Assembly: GCA_014607495.2 (NCBI GenBank) | Contig: CP053156.1 | Span: 11,346,001 to 11,410,000 of the forward strand | Reading direction: 5' to 3' | From: Carposina sasakii | Taxonomy: Eukaryota > Arthropoda > Insecta > Lepidoptera > Carposinidae | Length of the DNA: 64,000 nucleotides | Shown: piece after piece, positions 45,250-55,291 of the stretch | How positions within the stretch are numbered: the stretch's first letter is position 1 | Layout: each line of letters opens with the position of its first letter | Notes under the pieces: model-generated | Database searches by the model: none | What the model saw: only the letters and a program-made list of their open reading frames with translations | Told to the model about the DNA's origin: nothing | Position numbers and translations under genes: made by a program

Positions 45250-45656
45250 TTTTTTTTTTTTTTTTTTAGTTTATCCCAAAGGAAAGGCAAGGGGAACTAA
45301 GCCCATACAGCCTAATCATTGTTTAGTAAAATGTATTCTGAATTTATGATGGATGACAATGATGATGAGTGGAAACGTCGGAAAAATCCTCAAGAACGAG
45401 TTTAAAATTAGTAAGAATCAAAATAATTGCAGAAACAACTTACATGAGCCCATGAAGAGATCGTATTCCGACTAAAGTTTTACTCAGCTTACCTGCATAT
45501 AAAACCATGCACACGCACTATATTCACATAACAAGTAAACAAAATATTACTTATCTACCAAAAAAACATCACTTTACGGACACATGCAAGCAAATAAATT
45601 TTGATTTTCACAAGAATATTACACCCGCTCCCTTCCAGCTTTTCCCGCCGAATCCC
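45250..45656 (-). mobile_element. Retroposon R1, adjacent antisense copy
   Basis: Poly(T) 45250-45267 then TTTATCCCAAAGGAAAGGCA to CTTTTCCCGCCGAATCCCGC. In the same orientation as the neighbouring copy. Target duplication not clear. Confidence 0.8.
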
Positions 45657-46820
45657 GCTTTGTTGTTGTTTGTGTTTTTTTATAAAGTTTGCTGACCTGG
45701 ATACAAGTCTTTAGGCCTGTTGTTGTTTTTTTTTTTATTTTTTTATTAAAGTTTGCTGACCTGGATACAAGTCCTTAGGCCCCTGTTGTTGTTTGTTTAG
45801 TTCAGTGTTGCCAGATGGTAAATTTCAAAATTCTTGGGGTAAAATTGGGTGTTTACAAATTATCTTAGATTTGACAAAAATATTGTAGAATTTGGACGAA
45901 TTATCGTGCGATACCTAATTTTAATTAATATGGCATGACACTCAAAATTATCGTGGATCTACGATAATTATCGTGCATCTGGCAACGCTGGTTTAGTTTA
46001 TCCCGAAGGAAAGGCAAGGGGAACTGAGCCCATACAGCCATGGTCTTTAGTAAATGATTTCTGAATTTATGATGGATGATAATGATGATGATTAATGGAA
46101 ACGTCAGGAAAATCCTCAAGAACAAGTGTAAAGTTAATCAAAATGAAAAATAATTTTAGAATCAACTTAGATTAGAATCTCTACTTAGCCAGTAGGCAGG
46201 CAGACAGTGACAATGACAGACAATAAAATTGACATAATAGAGATGGATTAATTAATTGTGAATGATTCATTCGAATGGACTAGTATTCGAACTATTCAAT
46301 AGGCTATTTACATTATATGACAATATATATGGCAATGCGAAAAATAAAGTGTCAATTACGTGTCAGTTTCAATAACATCCATTTGTCATAATCATTGAAA
46401 GCCATTATTATCAATTTTTGTCAATGCTCTGCAATATAAGCAACTTTGACAGCAATTTTCCTTTCAGCCGGGTTCGTTGCTGGTACAGAGTTTGTGAACT
46501 GAGCTGACTGCCGACTGATTTGTAATAAATAAATGTGTGAGAATTGGCTGAAAATAGGGATACTACTCTTCCTGCCGAGTTTGCTCATAAAAAAAACTAT
46601 ATCGATGTTTATGGATGAATACATTAAACATTTTTTTACATAAGCAAAAGAGCACTGATCGAAAATGTGATCGAGTTTCAATATTTGGGGAATAACCCGA
46701 TATCATGTTAAAAATATCGATTAAGCGATATTTCAAATTACAATTATCGATATATATCGATATTTTGAAGATTAATATCGATAAATATCGTACATCCCTA
46801 GTTTTTGGAGTTGTTAACTA
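45657..46820. other. Repeat-rich spacer: R1 fragment and ATCGATA cluster
   Basis: 45991-46150 is the tail end of an antisense R1 copy. At 46685-46800 the motif ATATCGAT/ATCGATA occurs about eight times in 115 bp. 45690-45790 repeats GCTGACCTGGATACAAGTC twice. No gene recognised. Confidence 0.55.
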
Positions 46821-46990
46821 GTGTAATTTTTCATTTTGACTAACTTTACACTTATTCCTGAGGATTTTCCCGATGTTTCCATTCATCATCATCAATATCA
46901 TCCCTCATTAATTCAAAAATCATTTACTAAAGACAATGGCTGTATGGGCTTAGTTCCCCTTGCCTTTCCTTCGGGATAAACTAAAAAAAA
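46821..46990 (+). mobile_element. Retroposon R1, sense 3' fragment
   Basis: Only the 3' part: TTTTCCCGATGTTTCCATTC to CCTTCGGGATAAACT plus A tail. 5'-truncated, as common for target-primed insertion. Confidence 0.75.
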
Positions 46991-47204
46991 AGTTTACTAG
47001 TGTGCCAGATCGTCAAAAATTTATATCCGCGGGTACAGATATTTGGTGTCAATATGCGCGGACACGGATCTTAACTTTCTTACGCAGTCGGCGTCGGTGA
47101 GCATGACAGATAGGTACTTAATAAAAAAATAATTGAATTTGGATTTCAAATATCACGACAATCTTAGTTTTGTTTGTTAAAAAAAGGCGATCTTATGAAA
47201 TTTA

Positions 47205-47665
47205 CTAGTGGACGCCCGCGACTTCGTCCGCGTGGACTGCAGAAAAAACAAAATTTCTAAATTATCCGGAATAAAAATATTATCCCAGTTTAAAAAGTAG
47301 TCTATGTGTTAATCCAGGGTGTCAGCTAACTTCCTACCAAATTTTATTAAAAACGCTATAGGTGTTTTTACGTGAAAGAGTAACAAACATCCATCCATCT
47401 ATCTATATTAACAAACTTTCGCGTTTATAATATTATATTTTTTTATAATACTTGTTGCCCGTGACTCCGTCTGTGTGAACTGCAGAAAAAACAAAATGTC
47501 GAAATTATCCGAGATAAAAATATTTTTCGGGATAATAAGTAGCCTATGTGTTAATCCAGGATGTCAGCTAACTCCATACCAAATTTTATTAAAATCGCTC
47601 TAGCCATTCAGACGTGAAGAAGTAACAAACATACACACTCACAAACTTTTGTCTTTATAATATTA
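47205..47665 (-). repeat. Two tandem-like CGCGGACGGAGTC-family repeats
   Basis: Two copies start near 47205 and 47450 (CGTCCGCGTGGACTGCAGAA; CCGTCTGTGTGAACTGCAGA) and end near AACAAACTTTCGCGTTTATA. They resemble 62330-62575 and 56040-56240 more than 5341-5640. Confidence 0.65.
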
Positions 47666-47719
47666 TGTGATTGATCTCATTAAAAAAATATTTGATTGTG
47701 TACCTTTGAGTTATATACC

Positions 47720-47721
47720 TA

Positions 47722-47753
<32 letters not shown>
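47720..47753. repeat. (TA)n microsatellite
   Basis: Uninterrupted TA run flanked on both sides by TTGATTGTGTACCTT, a short direct duplication around the microsatellite. Confidence 0.85.
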
Positions 47754-47757
<4 letters not shown>

Positions 47758-47787
47758 TGATTGTGTACCTTAGAGTCAAAAATATGC

Positions 47788-48335
47788 CCAAGTAGCACAA
47801 GAGGCTGTATAGCAACTGAATATTGGACTACAATTACCCTTGAAGTGGTATAAGAAAGCTGCATAAAAGCTGATTCCGAGGTTATTTAGCCCTTAAACCA
47901 CTTAAATGGGCACAAATTATTCAGCTCTAATCACATAAGCTGCTTAAGAGCGCAGAATCACAAATTTAAGAGAGTTATAAGGGGTAACAGGTGTTGTAAG
48001 AGCTGAATATCAATTGGTTTAAAGACCATGTTACTCTTTATTCAGCTGAATACCTAAGTAATGTATCACAACGGGCCTGTTGGTGGTAGAAGCAGAAATT
48101 TAAGAGAGCTGTTATAAGAGGTAACAGGTGTTGTAAGAGCTGAATATCAACTGGTTGAGAGACCATGTTACTCTTTATTCAGTTGAATGCCTAAGTAATG
48201 TATCACAACGGGCCTGTTGGAGACGCGTGATTATAGAAAAAAATATTTTTGTATATTAATTTTACTTATTGTTGAAAAGTGACCGTAGTAACTTGTGACA
48301 TGACAATATTAATGGCGGTGTCGTTTCATAATATA
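47788..48335. mobile_element. Half copy of the CCCAAGTAGCAC element (full copy at 58898-60745)
   Basis: Starts CCCAAGTAGCACAAGAGGCT. It contains an internal direct duplication of about 120 bp (GTAACAGGTGTTGTAAGAGC twice, at about 47985 and 48123) and runs to GACCGTAGTAACTTGTGACA. It matches the reverse complement of 60200-60745. The other terminus is missing. Confidence 0.75.
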
Positions 48336-48790
48336 TTTATTGGTACATACCTAAGTGAACGGTTTTCTTTATTAGTGCCTGAAAAATATGTCGGCGAAGA
48401 AGACGGCCTGCAAATCCTCCATCGATCGCACCGTGCCCAAAAGGCTGGCTGCGTTGCCCCGCTGTATAGCTAGGCTTAAGCGTTGGCCAAAATAGGTACC
48501 ATCTATAATTTTAAAACAAGGTAAGAAGATCCGTAAAAGATCCGCCAAAAAAGTGACAGATATGGACACGGATACGGATCTTTCGTTTGCCTCGGATATC
48601 CGCGGATACGGATCTCCGGCGCCGGCGCATCACTATTGTTAACGTTGTTGTTGTGTGGTGTACTGGGATTTTTAATTGTTGTTTTTATTTATTTCACGTT
48701 TTCAGTATGAAAGTTATTTTATTGGCATAATAGGTAGAGATTTGTTGTTCATATAATATAATCCATCTCTCGCTTCGACGATCAATAATC

Positions 48791-50598
48791 ATGGCTATGA
48801 GTATTGGAAGTCTGAACCAATACATACAACTCGTGGAAAGGATGTACAGAACATCGCAAGGAAATCACTTGGCACGCTTATTGTCATTACGAGATGATCA
48901 TGTTGGTAACAGAAACTTGCGGTCCAGTGATATAGCGACTCTCGTAGATGGAAACTGCATACCTCCTCTTGATGAGATCATAATATGCCATCTCCTGTGT
49001 GTAAAGGTATGTATTTTATTATATCATCATCATTTCAGCCCTGGGAAGTGCTCTGCTGGATATAGGCCTCCCCCCTAATTTTCTTATATATTATAATAAT
49101 AATATACCTAGTTGTTATTTTTGTATCACTAGATTCTTATACTTACCCATATGTCTTGTGACCATATATCTAATAGTATCTAAACCAGAGTTTCCCAAAC
49201 ATATTTAATCGAACACTCACTGTGAAATTCCTTTAAAACCTCAATAGTCAGTTTATTTTGTGCCCTTTGCCACCCCCATCTAAGATCCCCCATCTAGCGC
49301 CCACAAGGGGGCTTTATCGCCCACTTTGGGAAACACTGATCTAAACATTATATTTTTCCACAGGCCCTCATAATCGGTGATTATATGGAAGCTTTCTCCC
49401 ATCAAAGTTCATTTGTAGCAGCCATTGTGAAACTCTTGCAAGCTCAGAAGGAGGAAAACTGGAGTCTTCCTCTAATGTACACAGTTTGCTTAGACTTAAG
49501 ACTAGTTGCACAGAAGGCTGAGGCATGCGATCGTAAGTACAGTTGTTCAAGATTAATAATGGGCATCTTAAATGGTTGCAAAACATTTCTGTACAAAAAC
49601 AATTTTTAAATTTCAATTTTGTCACTAACAAATAATAATATCAATGTCATACATATCTAAGTAAAGGAAATATGAGGTTCATGGCTATATTTACCTGTAG
49701 TTTTTCTAAATTATTATAATAACCTCTTATATCCATTACTATTGGTACTTAGAGTATGTTTATTAATAAAACTTGTTAATAATTTTCAGCACAAAGCAAT
49801 GGAAAAATATTAGAGAAAGCAGCTGAGAGTTTAATGGCATGTTTCCGAGTTTGTGCAGCTGACAACCGATCCTCCGACACTGACACAAAAAAGATTGGCA
49901 TGCTGACACTTGTAAACCAGCTTCTCAAAGTTTACTTCAGGATAAACAAGCTACACTTGTGCAAACCCTTGATACGGGCAATAGATTCATCACAACTAAA
50001 AGACCAGTTTCCATTGGCTCAGCAAATAACATACAAGTATTTTGTGGGTAGAAAAGCCATGTTTGACTCAGATTATCGGTCGGCTGATGAATTCTTATCA
50101 TTTGCATTTGAAAACTGCCATCGTAGGAGCATCAAAAACAAGCGGCTGATTCTGACTTACCTTGTACCAGTTAAGATGCTTTTAGGTTACATGCCATCGA
50201 AACAATTACTGATGAAGTATGACCTAATGCAGTTTTGGGATCTGTTGACAGTGATAAAAAATGGGGACATACGAGGCATAGACAAGGTCATGGAAGACCA
50301 TGAAAGTTTCTTTATTAAAGCTGGTATTTACTTGATTGTGGAAAAATTGAAGATCACAGCGTACAGGAATTTGTTTAGGAAGGTTCACTTGGCTGAGAAT
50401 AGCCATCAAATTGACATTGCCAGTTTCGAAGCAGCATTGAGGATGATGGGTCAAGAGGGAGTTGACTCGGAGGAAACACAGTGTATTGTAGCCAATTTAA
50501 TTTACGATGGTAAGATCAAAGGGTATATATCTCTACAGCACAAAAAAGTTGTAGTGAGCAAGCAGAATGCATTCCCACCATTATCTAGTTTGTATTAG
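48791..50598 (+). CDS. PCID2: PCID2, PCI-domain TREX-2 subunit (three exons)
   Basis: Exons 48791-49006, 49364-49532 and 49790-50598 give 397 residues, the normal length for the family. PCID2 (Thp1 in yeast) binds the GANP/Sac3 scaffold with ENY2 and Sem1 in the TREX-2 complex, which couples transcription to mRNA export at the nuclear pore. Supporting text: N-terminal [14 protein letters not shown], central [20 protein letters not shown] and [20 protein letters not shown], and the C-terminal PCI winged-helix part ([32 protein letters not shown], then [15 protein letters not shown]). Two ATGs stand at 48791 and 48797; the first is chosen. Intron 1 (357 bp) holds a repeat core and a hAT MITE. 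A possible AATAAA is at 50898. Confidence 0.95.
49186..49338. mobile_element. hAT-type MITE in PCID2 intron 1, 8-bp target duplication
   Basis: Terminal CAGAGTTTCCCAAAC / TTTGGGAAACACTG. ATCTAAAC flanks both sides (49178-49185 and 49339-49346), the 8-bp duplication made by hAT transposases. The CAGNG..CNCTG ends fit too. Confidence 0.85.
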
Positions 50599-50689
50599 AA
50601 ATAGGTTTTAATCTAAAGGCTGATTTTTTCAATGATCAGATGGAGTATCTGAAGGATAAGTTTGATGCTGTCTTAAGGTATGATTCCGA

Positions 50690-50825
50690 GCTAACACGCT
50701 GGAATATATTGTGACTTAACATATAGGCCACTTTTTATCCCGGAAAAATGTTTTTATCCCGGATAATTTCGACATTGTGTTTTTTCTGTAGTCCACGCGG
50801 ACGGAGTCGCAGGCGGCCACTAGTT
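50690..50825 (+). repeat. CGCGGACGGAGTC-family repeat fragment
   Basis: GGAATATATTGTGAC..AGTCCACGCGGACGGAGTCG; 3' half only. Confidence 0.7.
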
Positions 50826-50984
50826 TAATACTATGTTGACCTTAATCTTATCTGATGGTAAGTAAGATGAGGTAGAATATAAAGCATTATCTTTGTAAAT
50901 AAATAGGTCTCTCTTTATCTCAGTGTAACGTGCATGTGATGCCTACCTTCATATACATTTTTATACAAATTAAAACTATGTTTC

Positions 50985-51112
50985 CAGTGGGGTAAGCACG
51001 AACCTCTCGGTAGTTCGTAACGCTAGCGTCAAACTGTCAAATCACATAGATTTTGCTAGCGAGTCGCTAACGTTACGCCGCATAAAAAGGTTCGTGCTTA
51101 CCCCACTGATCT
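50985..51112. mobile_element. 125-bp MITE with CAGTGGGGTAAGCACGAACC ends, copy 2
   Basis: Best-preserved copy: CAGTGGGGTAAGCACGAACC / GGTTCGTGCTTACCCCACTG are perfect inverted repeats. Confidence 0.9.
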
Positions 51113-51282
51113 AAATAAGGTCATTATTTGCATGAATAATAGAGTTTTTAGTAAATATTAATTTGTGAAAATACTCAAGTCAACTTAGGCAGGTTCTTAT
51201 GTTTTTATCATGGTAATAAATTCACGTAACATTTAGCTATGTATTTTATTAAGTACTTATTTATTACTTCTTCTATACATAT

Positions 51283-51535
51283 AATAAAAATGTAACGGAT
51301 TGCTGTCTGTGCATGGAAGATATATGAGAAAAAATATTGGAGACCTTTATCAACGCAATAGTACCCAAAAGAATTATTTTTTGAATTTTTGTCTGTTTGT
51401 CTGAAACGGCTGAACCGATTTCGATGCAGTTTTCAGGAATATATTGTGACAGGTCCCACTTAACAATAGGCTACTTTTTATCCCGGGAAAATGTTTTTAT
51501 CCTGGGTAATTTTGACATTTTCCCCGTCCACAAAT
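51283..51535 (+). repeat. CGCGGACGGAGTC-family repeat copy
   Basis: TAATAAAAATGTAACGGATT to GTAATTTTGACATTTTCCCC; near-complete but without the final CGCGGACGG part. Confidence 0.7.
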
Positions 51536-51653
51536 TTTAAATAAAACATTGATGACATTAAACTTTTTTATTAAATCCATAATATATTCCAAAGAATAAT
51601 ATACTATAAACATATTAAATTTTGCCATTAACTAGCACAGGGTTTGTTTAAAC

Positions 51654-51840
51654 CAGTGGTTCCCAAAGTGGTCCAGGTGGACCCCCAGGGGTCCACAGGA
51701 GACTCGGTGGGGGTCTACGCTGATGTGAAAAAATGGAGGTTCACAATTAATTTGTATGTGGTGTAGGCCTGTAGGGGGTCTACTAGAACCAGTTATCTTT
51801 TAAAAGGGGTCTATGAGTAAAAAAAGTTTGGGAACCTCTG
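51654..51840. mobile_element. hAT-type MITE with perfect 8-bp target duplication
   Basis: Terminal CAGTGGTTCCCAAAGTGG / GTTTGGGAACCTCTG, the well-known hAT end type. GTTTAAAC flanks both sides exactly (51646-51653, 51841-51848). 187 bp, no ORF. Confidence 0.9.
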
Positions 51841-51848
51841 GTTTAAAC

Positions 51849-52392
51849 ATTATAAAACAATGCTCAATATAATGTATGTTATAACATTTATATTGAAGAC
51901 AGCACTATTCTATTTTTACAATAATGTCTTTTACAAAATATTTTGTATAGTATAAATAATGAAGGTAGAAAGACCAATTTGTGATGTGCAATTTTTTTTG
52001 TTGATTTTTAATCATATAGTCAGGTAGGCTTTTCATATTATTATGTAATATAATATGTAAATAAGCAGATATACATATTTTTGTTTGTCATATAAATTGG
52101 GATATGTCTATTATTTTATATGCTCTCTGATATGCTAGTATTGAAAGATAGTTATGGTCATTCTATTAAATAGATACTTATTTTCTTTCTACTTTTGTAT
52201 ATTAAGTATGCAAAATATAGTAATATGTCGCTCTTTTATTAGACTAGGAAGACAAATGGAATGTATGCTTGTTTTTAAGATAATTGCACATCACTTCAAG
52301 ATAGATTCAATTTTAGTAGAAAAATATTAAGAAATATTTGACTAGCTATGCATTTTTAATATATATATTTTTTTCTTATAATTTAAATCTTT
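51849..52392. other. AT-rich spacer, nothing recognised
   Basis: No repeat or coding similarity found. Confidence 0.4.
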
Positions 52393-52573
52393 AAGGGTCG
52401 GTTCATATCTGACGGAAAATCCGTCGCGTATTTGTCGGTTGCGTTGCGTCAGAACAGGCAAATATATGACAAGACATTCAACCTTTCACACTCTACCGAT
52501 GGTGCGTTAGTGCGTTCGCCTGTACCTGGAGATACGCTCGACGCATCTTCCGTCAGATATGTACCGACCCTAA
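52393..52573. mobile_element. MITE with AGGGTCGGTTCATATCTGAC ends
   Basis: Left AGGGTCGGTTCATATCTGAC / right GTCAGATATGTACCGACCCT, arms of about 24 bp; about 180 bp in total, inner part GC-richer than flanks. Confidence 0.85.
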
Positions 52574-53198
52574 ATAAACGTAAATTCATTATATTTCCTT
52601 TATGGCGTACAATATGCATGTATCTTATTCATTTTACATGAAAAGCTAATAGGTATATAAATACATAGATATTTTATAATTTGCATGTTTCTTGTCAATA
52701 CAATATGTAATATATTTTCATCCATTACCACAACTATAATAAATAAATATACATTTAGGATATTTTATTATATTTTATGGAATAATTTCAAAGATAAATA
52801 ATCTGTTCTTAAATTTAAGCATATTTAAAAATTTTGGTATTTCAGGTACCTGTTATCTCTAAGAGAAAATAGATAGAAAGATTTTTTTGTTATCTATTCA
52901 TTAAGAAGTAGTCATCATTTTTACACTTCAAGTATTTATAACTATATTGGAAGGTAAAAGGCCCGCCTAACTTAGATAAATATATTTTATTTTGAAAAAT
53001 GCAAGCAATTTGTTAACATAAAAGAACTAAATTGAAAATTTTGTGAAAATATCTAATGTACTTATACATCGTAATCTATTTATTTACAAATACAAAAAGT
53101 ATACAGAATGTATATAATATAGTTTGACAATATATAACTGTAGAACATAAAATTATAATTCTCTCTCTAAACACAATGATGATCTGATTTTGTACAAG
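52574..53198. other. AT-rich spacer, nothing recognised
   Basis: No coding or repeat similarity visible. Confidence 0.4.
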
Positions 53199-53586
53199 GT
53201 GTTTCTGGATGAAGGGAAATTAGAAATTAGTTTTCTTTGCACACCAAATCCGGGACCATGTTGGCATCATTAAAAATGGACGCCGAACTACTGAGGAAAG
53301 TCATTGCCTGGAGTCATACAGAAAATCACTGCATGGAGGAACATACTCGTATAAATCATTGCGACAGTACCTAAATGTAGTTAACGCAGCGCAGAATGTG
53401 CCAATCACGGGTTAACATTTGCCTCCCACATTATTGTGTATCATGCCGCGCCTGTGCAATGGCGACTGTTTTCTAAAACGTTGTTAACTCTTTCTCCCTT
53501 CCTCTCTCACGTCACTAGTGTGTTTCTCTGTCCCCTCTGTGGTCCGAACTTCGAAGTCTTTTAAGATTTTATCCAGAAACACATTG
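53199..53586. mobile_element. MITE with GTGTTTCTGGATNAA ends
   Basis: Left AAGGTGTTTCTGGATGAAGG / right TTTTATCCAGAAACACATT. About 390 bp, interior moderately GC-rich (GTGTTTCTCTGTCCCCTCTG), no ORF. Confidence 0.65.
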
Positions 53587-54659
53587 TAAACCAACTACGT
53601 TACAACAGCTGTATGCATTAAAACATTCATAAATATATTGTTAACCTAGGTACTTATGTACTATATGTTTTGGGCTTTCAAACTCAAGTGAATAGCTGCC
53701 TTATTACGTCATATTCCTATATATTTAGAAACATCTATAATATAACGAATTACATAAAACCTGCTACAAACAGGATAATGAAGATATTTAAAATGCCGTT
53801 AGACATTTGCTTATTATAAGTGAGGTGTAAATTCTTTAAAATACTTTGGGGCGCTTAAATATATATGGATTTGCGGTAATTATACTAGTTATTTTCCTAT
53901 AGGTAGGTAATAAGTAATACCTATGGGGCTATACCAACAAATTATAATGTGTGTGCCGCTTAGTACCTACCTAATGGTCTATCGTTCGATTCCTATGGTT
54001 TTTAAGGAATGTATAAGAAGATAGGTAGGTACATGATGTACTTGGACTAAGGTAATGCACTTACCTATTTTATTAAATTAAATCTTTATTTGACACAAAA
54101 ACATAACAATAAAATAAAACGTTTAGTTTTAAAATTAGCTACGTAGGTACACCTGCGGTATGTTTCCATACATCAAAAAGATAACTTTGTGAAACTAGCA
54201 GGCGTACCTAACAGCTGAAATAAACAATACATAAGCCTAAATAGGAGCAACCACACACAGGATAATTTAACGTCATGCAAGGCTTAGATTTTCTACCACA
54301 TAGATTGCTAACGTTGAACGTAGAGTGCGTTTTACCGTAAAGTTCCTTTGGATGATGGCGCTAGTTACTATATAGCTAGTTGAGTGCAGTCAATGCATAC
54401 AAAAAATGTTAATTCCGAAATCAAGCATAGGAGTCTGTTATTCTATGAAACGGTCTCTAGCGACTGATTTGGGCGTTTCACGTTTTAGTTATGTTTACTC
54501 GTTCCCGTTGTTTACTATGGAGCCGTGTCGTCATGCTATGCGCCATCCTGAACCATGCACCGTCGACTCCCCGGGAGACTGACAACATTATTACAAGATA
54601 CCTATACTTAGATGAAACAACTGAATAGATATCCAAAAAAAAGTATAACAAGGTCAGTA
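53587..54659. other. Spacer, nothing recognised
   Basis: AT-rich with short GGTAGGTA-type runs. No coding or repeat structure. Confidence 0.4.
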
Positions 54660-54672
54660 GGCTGATTACGCA

Positions 54673-54748
<76 letters not shown>

Positions 54749-55142
54749 AAGCAAAGCGACAGCAAAATTTGTAAGTACCTACGATTTTCTCGTTCAAATG
54801 TCAAATTCTTTTGAAATTGCTGTTTTGCAATACGAATCGCTATCGCATATGCTTCGCTTTCACTAGTTATGGTAATAGGGGGGCCGAACGGTCAGTCTCC
54901 AGAAAATAACGCTGATTTATCTGGCTTTCATTTTATAAATATCGAAAAGGCCAGCTATATTTATATACGTTCTTCTTACTCTTACATGACGCTGTCTCCG
55001 AAAAAGTATCCACAAGAGGCGATATGTACTACATTGCGGGTATAAGCTCCGGTAAGCTTCACTTCCCCTGTGCGCTAACAATCACAATTTTCGCTTTCGC
55101 ATTGCTACCGCTTTGCTTTTGCAAATTACTTAATCAGCCCAC
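54660..55142. mobile_element. MITE with TTTTGCAAAAGCAAAGCGAC-type arms carrying a long (TA)n tract
   Basis: AAAAGCAAAGCGACAGCAAAA at about 54747 is inverted as ACCGCTTTGCTTTTGCAAA at about 55109. A TA run of about 67 bp (54675-54741) lies at the left edge, near GCTGATTACGCACC, matched at right by TACTTAATCAGC. A shorter cousin is at 56741-56925. Confidence 0.65.
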
Positions 55143-55291
55143 CAATTTCCAAACCATTGCAAATTTTCTTGTATGGTTTAAGATATTCTATTATATTGTA
55201 CCTTTATGACTGAAAATGAATGTCTTTCGACAATAGTTGAGTCTGACGCCTCTAGAGAATACTGGACGCGATTTCTATTGGGAAAAGTAAG

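Noticed and set aside
46421..46681. 86-codon minus ORF
   Set aside because: Lies in repeat-rich spacer; no splice context or family similarity.
54478..54804. 108-codon minus ORF with a long Tyr-Ile run
   Set aside because: The run is the (TA)n microsatellite translated.
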